Shown in pieces: positions 58,930-64,000 of a stretch of DNA of 64,000 nt. Numbering within the stretch: position 1 is the stretch's first letter; the number at the start of each line of letters is the position of its first letter. The position numbers were made by a program, and so were the translations under genes. Under the pieces are notes generated by a model. The model was not told the origin of the DNA, did not search any database, and saw only the letters and a list, made by a program, of their open reading frames with translations. The stretch is from Collybiopsis luxurians FD-317 M1 (Eukaryota > Basidiomycota > Agaricomycetes > Agaricales > Omphalotaceae): NCBI GenBank assembly GCA_000827265.1, contig KN834783.1, positions 176,307 through 240,306 on the forward strand, given 5' to 3'.

Positions 58930-61064
58930 TCAAAACCTCTGCCCATTCCCCTCGTTCGCATCCCGAGCCAAAATATGCGGCATAGTCGGAGGGTACGCGC
59001 TCGGCGGGGAAAACGGCCTATGGAACGCCAACGCCGGCGGGGGAGGTACAGGCATTCGCACCGTCTCAGTCTCTGTGCGATTCTGATTCCGATTCTGAGT
59101 CTGAATCTGAGTTTGACCCGACGCAAGACGCGAACTCAACTCCGCCGTCAACTCTGGCGTGAACGGTATCGGGGTAGGCACCCGGATGGGAGACGTCGGA
59201 CGGGAAGAGTCATAGTCAAAGTAGGCGTCAGTGATGGAGATATGATCGTCTTCACCGTGTTCAGGAACATCAAGATGATCGCCCGCGCCGTGAGAATGTT
59301 CTCTACGAGAGATATATGAGGCGTTGGAGACCGAGTATGAGTATGAGTCCCTGTAGGAAGAAGGCCGGCTGAAGCGTTCAGAGTCAGAGGGTTCAGAAGT
59401 TTCTAAAATGAAATCGGGTAAGGAAACCCAAGAAGACTTTCTCCGGGGGTCAGTTTCCGGGTTTTTCCCTTCTTCTGCGAGCGCTCGCGCGGCAGCGTCC
59501 AGATGAGCAGAGTCCACGTATGAGGGAGGAGAACCTAGGATCGGGGGCGTTATCGGGGTACGAGGGGAATCAAGGGAGGTTGAGGAAGACGGAGAGGAAG
59601 GAGTGATAGTATTCCTGTCGAATGACTTTTGGTATAGACCAAGTTCGACGTCGTCGTCTGGGAAACAAATCGTCGAACGAGATTCTGCATCCAGCATGCT
59701 CTTCCGGAATTCCTTTCTCGCGGAGGCTGGGTTCGTTGGAGGTGCGTAGACGGGGAGAACATCCTTGTCGTCTCCTTTGAGCTTGAATTTCTTGAGTCTG
59801 CGAAAAGGGAACGTGGGTAAGACGCAGAGGAATAGAACACACGAAAATTGACGTACCCGGACATGATACCACTTTTACCTTTACCACCACTAATCCCTTT
59901 CTCGGAAGTTGGGCGGAACCCAAGAGGTTTAACAACGAACCAAAATGCACGTCGGTAATTCTTCCTCGCTTCCTCGGCAAAGCCGAACAACGCGAAAAAG
60001 ATAAAAGCACAAAAGACAGGCGTCCAGCGGTTGATTTCGATGGCAATGGCACTGTCGGGGCTGCTGCGCCATATAACTGCCGGAACAAGCTCTACACGGC
60101 CAAAGTCGAAATGAGTGTCCGCCCAAGATATCCAAGGAGCAAGAGGAACGCTCTTCAAGTCGATATACACCATATAAATGCCGAGAGGAATAGTACATAA
60201 GATGTCCATGAGTGCAAGGAGCATCAGTCGAAGATAGCGGCTGGGATTAATAGCGCTATTGGTCGAGAAGAGATGATTAAATTGAATACGTCGCACGTAG
60301 AAGGTCCGTAGGATGAGAGCTATCCAGACTCAGCTCAGTTTTATTCAGAAAACAAGCGAAATGAGACGTACCGGAATAGACAAACGATACCAGTCCAATC
60401 ACAATGGGAGAAATATAATATAGGAAGACCGCGGGAAGGGTATTATACGTAGCGATGGAACACCCATACTCTTCGAAAATGTTGAATCTGTGAGGTTGAA
60501 CGATGATATCTACAGAAAAACGCGTTTACAACGGGAGCCGGTAGCAAGTACAGCACACTTACGCAAAACCAGTACCAACACGGGCAGTCCAATGACGATG
60601 GCCAAATCTTGATAAATTGCGCGCCTTTTCTAGAGTATACGGTTGAGTCAGGGGATACACCATAGCTGGACACTGTTACTAACGTCGTCCCGGGTTATAG
60701 ATACGGTTTGAGTGGAAACGATTCGGTACAGTCTTCGACTGATACAAAGAATAGATGCAGGTATACCAATACCAGCACCAGCGATGAGCTGAGAAGCTAA
60801 AGTTGCGTCAGAATGAGAAACAACAAAGAAGAGTAAAAGCTGCGTACTAATATCACACCAAACGGGTAAGCGGTTAATCGCATCTCCAGCCCAGATTAAC
60901 GAGTTAATGAACTCGATCAAACAGAGTAGTCCAACCCAAATCATGAAGGCGCAAGTTCCAGAGTTCCATGCTTGAAAATGCCAGGGCAGGGGAATCACGC
61001 TAAGAACGAATCCAAGGAAAGCGAAAATAGGAAAAAGCGGGAAAGTGGGATCAGTGGCCCGCAT
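58930..61064 (-). CDS. STE3-type pheromone receptor (intact)
   Basis: Minus-strand gene of six exons. The start MRATDPTFPLFPIFAFLGFV leads to VIPLPWHFQAWNSGTCAFMI, the classic STE3 opening. WCDI is spliced to TSQLIAGAGIGIPASILCIS, then RRLYRI, KRRAIYQDLAIVIGLPVLVL, IVQPHRFNIFEEYGCSIATY and PIVIGLVSFVYS. Next come FNHLFSTNSAINPSRYLRLM, LLALMDILCTIPLGIYMVY and RWTPVFCAFIFFALFGFAEE (span 7). A long cytoplasmic tail of about 290 residues (LPVYAPPTNPAS, SPIRVPTPIPF, AFHRPFSPPSAYP) ends at 58930. STE3 proteins are seven-span G-protein-coupled receptors for farnesylated peptide pheromones at the plasma membrane. In agaricomycetes they signal through a MAPK cascade to control nuclear migration and clamp fusion. 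All junctions keep phase. A pheromone gene lies about 0.6 kb upstream on the same strand. Confidence 0.92.
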
Positions 61065-61651
61065 AGTGTGGATGGAGGAAGTAGGACGGAACCACTGGAA
61101 TATGTGCCACTTTCATCTTCGTACCGTTTTTGTTCGCTCTTTTTGGCGAAGTATAGAACGGACAATGGGAGCGGCAGGGACAATGAAGACAAAGGACAAT
61201 GGTGTTGGAACTATTGCGGCAATTCGGCAATTCGGCATTACGGCATTATCGGCGAGCCGACAAATAATGAACGCCATCAGGCTGGTATGAGCTGAAATTT
61301 TTTTGCGTTCAGTCTTAGAGCTTACACCGTCGTTATATGCCTGAAAATATTCCAATTGATATAAGTTGGTTAAATACTGGTAAATTACAAAACAAGCTGT
61401 TCCCCGATACAATCCAAGCCCAAATGAAATGAATAGCCAGAACGCGAAGAATTACTATATAGTCGCTGCAAAAACAGCTATGCAACGCGACATATCGCTT
61501 AAAGTCCCAACAATGAGTGTAATACGGTATCCTGATCAACAGGTAGCCGGAGATGAGGGTATATCTGAAAAAACTACGTTGTTAATCGTGGTCGGTACGA
61601 ATGAGGAGAGCACCTACGAGTCATGATCGAAAGGGAAGAGATCGAGGTGGC
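61065..61651. other. intergenic between receptor and pheromone 3
   Basis: About 590 bp. It holds the receptor's promoter side and the pheromone's 3' flank, since both are on the minus strand. Open frames here overlap and have no family feature. Confidence 0.5.
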
Positions 61652-61852
61652 TTAGGCGATAACACAGAGTCCACCCATGTTTGCATCTGAGCCGGTGTCG
61701 CTAGTGTGCTCCAAGTCGACCGGAAGGGAAGACTGAATAGTAGATCCGGAGTTGGAAAGTTTGGGGTCATCACATGAACTACCCACGCAGGGCGTGGAAT
61801 GAGACAACATAGCGTCCGTAATACAGAGTTCGAGGGTAATGAACGAGTCCAT
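61652..61852 (-). CDS. mating pheromone precursor 3 (CaaX)
   Basis: A 66-residue minus-strand ORF starts MDSFITLELCITDAML and ends ANMGGLCVIA. CVIA is the CaaX box for Cys farnesylation. A Glu-His pair (VDLEH) lies 14 residues before the prenylated Cys, the likely processing point, giving a longer predicted mature peptide than precursors 1 and 2, with a different end (MGGLC instead of DTGFC). The frame is open 30 codons further upstream, but the MDSF start matches the family and precursor length. Three extra Cys in the leader (ELC, TPC, SSC) are unusual. It lies upstream of, and co-oriented with, the intact receptor, the usual arrangement of a non-self pheromone/receptor module. Confidence 0.87.
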   Translation of the reverse strand: MDSFITLELCITDAMLSHSTPCVGSSCDDPKLSNSGSTIQSSLPVDLEHTSDTGSDANMGGLCVIA

Positions 61853-64000
61853 GTGAGTGCGTGAAGGACAGAAGTTCGCGTTGGAGCGATAAGATACGAT
61901 GTTGGGAGGTGTCGCGAAAAGATGTTCAAACTCAATTGCCAACTGGGGGGGCTTTAAAGCACCGCGGCAGGAAGCGGAGTTTGAACCCGCGGTATTGTTT
62001 CTCCAATTTTGCTTGTACGGCTGTCAGACAGACAATGATGAGCGGACAAAAGTAAGTCGAGGACAATGGTAAGGCGTGAGAGATAAGATAAGAACATAAT
62101 TGAATTGGCAATTAAGCGCTCACACTTTCCCACGTAGGCTATTTTGATTGGAAGCCTCCGCGCTTGTTCCAATCCTACTTTTCACGTTCATATATGTTCT
62201 CAAATTCCACAGACCCGGCACAATTCAGAGACAAAGGTATACTTTTTCAGGGTAACGGAGCCACCAAACATAATCATGGTCCAACTCAAGCCCTATTTCC
62301 TGAATTCTCTATCAGCATTATGCGCAATTTGCAATGCTCTTGCCTCTAGATTAGATTTACATGCTGTAAAGAATAAATTAATAAAACGCAACTTACACAT
62401 GCGAAAGTTTCGATGTAGAAATGGTAGTGTGACCACCGGAGACTCAGCAGCGACAAATCAACTCACTGGTTTCATCAGCCAGCCTTGAAGTCTCCATCAG
62501 ACACGATCCTTCAATTGGCCACTCATATGAAAGCATTGATGATACGCCTCTTCAGCGGAACCTCAAACCGGCGCTTTTAGAGTCTGCGGTAATTTCGACG
62601 GCGATTGCAATCAAATCACGCACTGCGGAGACGGGAGCGTGGGAGAGGACATGTTCAACCTTTTCGGCTTGTCCGGAATATGGTTCGACCAGTGCAATGC
62701 AGAAGGACAGCCCCTCATTGAACATCCCGGGACAAATTTTAAGGGGCTGGATAGGGATCCACATCGTATAATTACAGTAGGTGGATTGCCAGGCAAAATT
62801 TACTTAATATGGTACGGCCGCTGGCACCCGTATACCCGCATACAGTGCGGCCCCAGCACCCTGAAACCTAAGCTACCGGTCTCAGCTTCAATGATGGAAA
62901 AATTATTCATTTGACCATTTTTAGTTATACTGTTATAACAGCAATGGCGCGCCGTATGAGAGCTTTATGATTACGGCCGTAAATGGCTGTCGCCACTCTC
63001 TCGGAACGGTTACGATGCGAATGTCTAACTCCTGCTGCAACCCAACCGGCCCTTGACCGACTCACAACTCGATGCAACTCAGTGTATTCCACATAACAAA
63101 CCGGTCGGTTGTGTTTTTCTTCCTGCAGATTTCCCAAAAGTAGAAACGCCGTCATTGCGGGGAATCGGGATTAAGTTGTTCTGGCTGTGTAGAATGCTTT
63201 TCAAAATAAATGTCCAATATTCCCACAACGAGGTTAATTGAAATGATGCCTCTCAATGAGATCAGTCAGAGGTCATCCTCAAATTGAGGAAATCATCATG
63301 TTATAGTGAGGTTGTTCTAACTAGCCTCATTACCGAGGACATGAGGATGTTGTTCTAAATCTCCACCTTTCTGCATGGCCGACACAGATGAATCTCCTGT
63401 GTATTCTGCATAAACTGAAAGCGGTGCACCCGTTTCCTTGTACCAACTGAACAACTATCGAAAATGATGGGAGTTGAATCCTTTCCGCACCCTTGGGGCT
63501 GTGACTACAGCCGAGTATGACAGCATTACCTTGAGTTGAGCCGATGAAGTAAGGCTAGCATCACCTTCACACCGATCTGGGCATTCGAGATCAATCAACG
63601 TGTTGTATACTCCTACTACTGAGTGTGCGCAAAGTTACTTTTCAAGTAACTTTTTTAATTTATTCAAGTAACTTGAAAGTTACGTCCAAGTAACTTTTTT
63701 TTCCCGCGCTTGACAGCTTAACTTGCCGAGGCTCGGCAAAATGTAACTCTCATTAAAACTTATTTCCGACACATTAAATATGATTATTTGACTTCGAAAG
63801 GCTTGTAATTGAGAATATGCCTGAATACTGACATAGTACTGATATTCTACAAGTGCCCTACATCAGCTAAATGCCCATGGTTGTCGAGACCGCCGTTTAA
63901 TCCTCGGGCTTGAGTTGAATAATCTGCATTCAAATGCACAAGGCCTAAGGCATAGAGCATATTGTACCCTATGAAGTCTAAGGTCTATCCAAGCACATAA
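61853..64000. other. gene-poor right end
   Basis: About 2.1 kb. Open frames at 62144-62488 and 62639-62914 show no recognisable domain. No further CaaX ORF or receptor part was found on either strand. Confidence 0.45.
63631..63739. repeat. cluster of AAGTTACTT-type inverted words and a hairpin
   Basis: Five copies of AGTTACTT or its reverse complement AAGTAACT (one imperfect) lie in alternating orientation at 63631-63698. They are followed by TTGCCGAGGCTCGGCAA (63723-63739), a perfect 8-bp palindrome around one base. It could be the end of an inverted-repeat element or a factor-binding array. Confidence 0.5.

Noticed and set aside
61113..61412. 99-codon minus frame between receptor and pheromone 3
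   Set aside because: No domain, overlaps a plus-strand frame of similar length and lies in receptor promoter sequence.
61945..62000. T-arm-like sequence with GGTTCAAACTC on the minus strand
   Set aside because: No matching acceptor strand, D arm or A box upstream; not a tRNA gene.
1..64000. CRISPR arrays, rRNA operons, bacterial-type operons
   Set aside because: No regularly spaced repeats or rRNA sequence; gene structure is intron-rich and eukaryotic.

Overview
The window is nuclear DNA of a basidiomycete, almost certainly an agaricomycete mushroom. Genes are split by many 45-70 nt GT..AG introns. The protein families are typical of that class: STE3-type pheromone receptors, short CaaX pheromone precursors, multi-pass membrane proteins with a GDG-VVWRAWVL motif, single-pass glycoproteins ending in PPPAY-like tails, an expanded F-box family and a fungal P450. 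Chromovirus and Copia retroelements are also present. No rRNA, confirmed tRNA gene or CRISPR array was seen.

Layout. 0-4 kb: 3' part of a decayed Ty3/gypsy chromovirus. 4.9-6.1 kb: a multi-pass membrane protein gene with one frameshift. 7.3-9.5 kb: cytochrome P450. 10.7-12.2 kb: FMN-binding split-barrel (pyridoxamine-phosphate-oxidase-like) gene, whose whole locus is duplicated at 28.2-29.7 kb. 12.7 kb: a small inverted-repeat element. 13.2-14.4 kb: NmrA-like oxidoreductase. 17.2-18.4 kb: single-pass glycoprotein. 18.8-20.0 (-), 23.7-24.9 (+) and 35.9-37.2 kb (+): three paralogous multi-pass membrane proteins. 30.3-34.0 kb: two tandem F-box genes, with a third in opposite orientation at 46.7-48.3 kb.

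The most notable part is 38-62 kb, which looks like a pheromone/receptor (B mating-type-like) region. It holds one intact STE3 receptor (58.9-61.1 kb, -), a pheromone precursor about 0.6 kb upstream of it (61.65-61.85 kb, -), two more pheromone precursors (43.4 and 44.9 kb, +), and two broken STE3 copies (38.4-39.7 and 42.4-42.8 kb, -). The broken copies lie in a segmental duplication that reaches to just before the ATG of the first pheromone gene. A secreted/membrane glycoprotein gene and an F-box gene are interleaved.

The two halves of this region are separated by a nest of transposons (about 50.3-57 kb). A near-complete Copia element with 5-bp target duplications sits inside the LTR of an older, reversed Copia fragment. 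The RNase H part of that fragment is in turn split by a 354-bp miniature element with two 132-bp terminal repeats, each carrying a whole 76-nt tRNA-like sequence. A Tc1-like fragment follows.

The stretches 14.4-17.2, 20.0-23.7, 25-28, 34.2-35.9, 48.3-50.3 and 57-58.9 kb have no gene I could support. All splice sites were read by eye, so exon boundaries are proposals.
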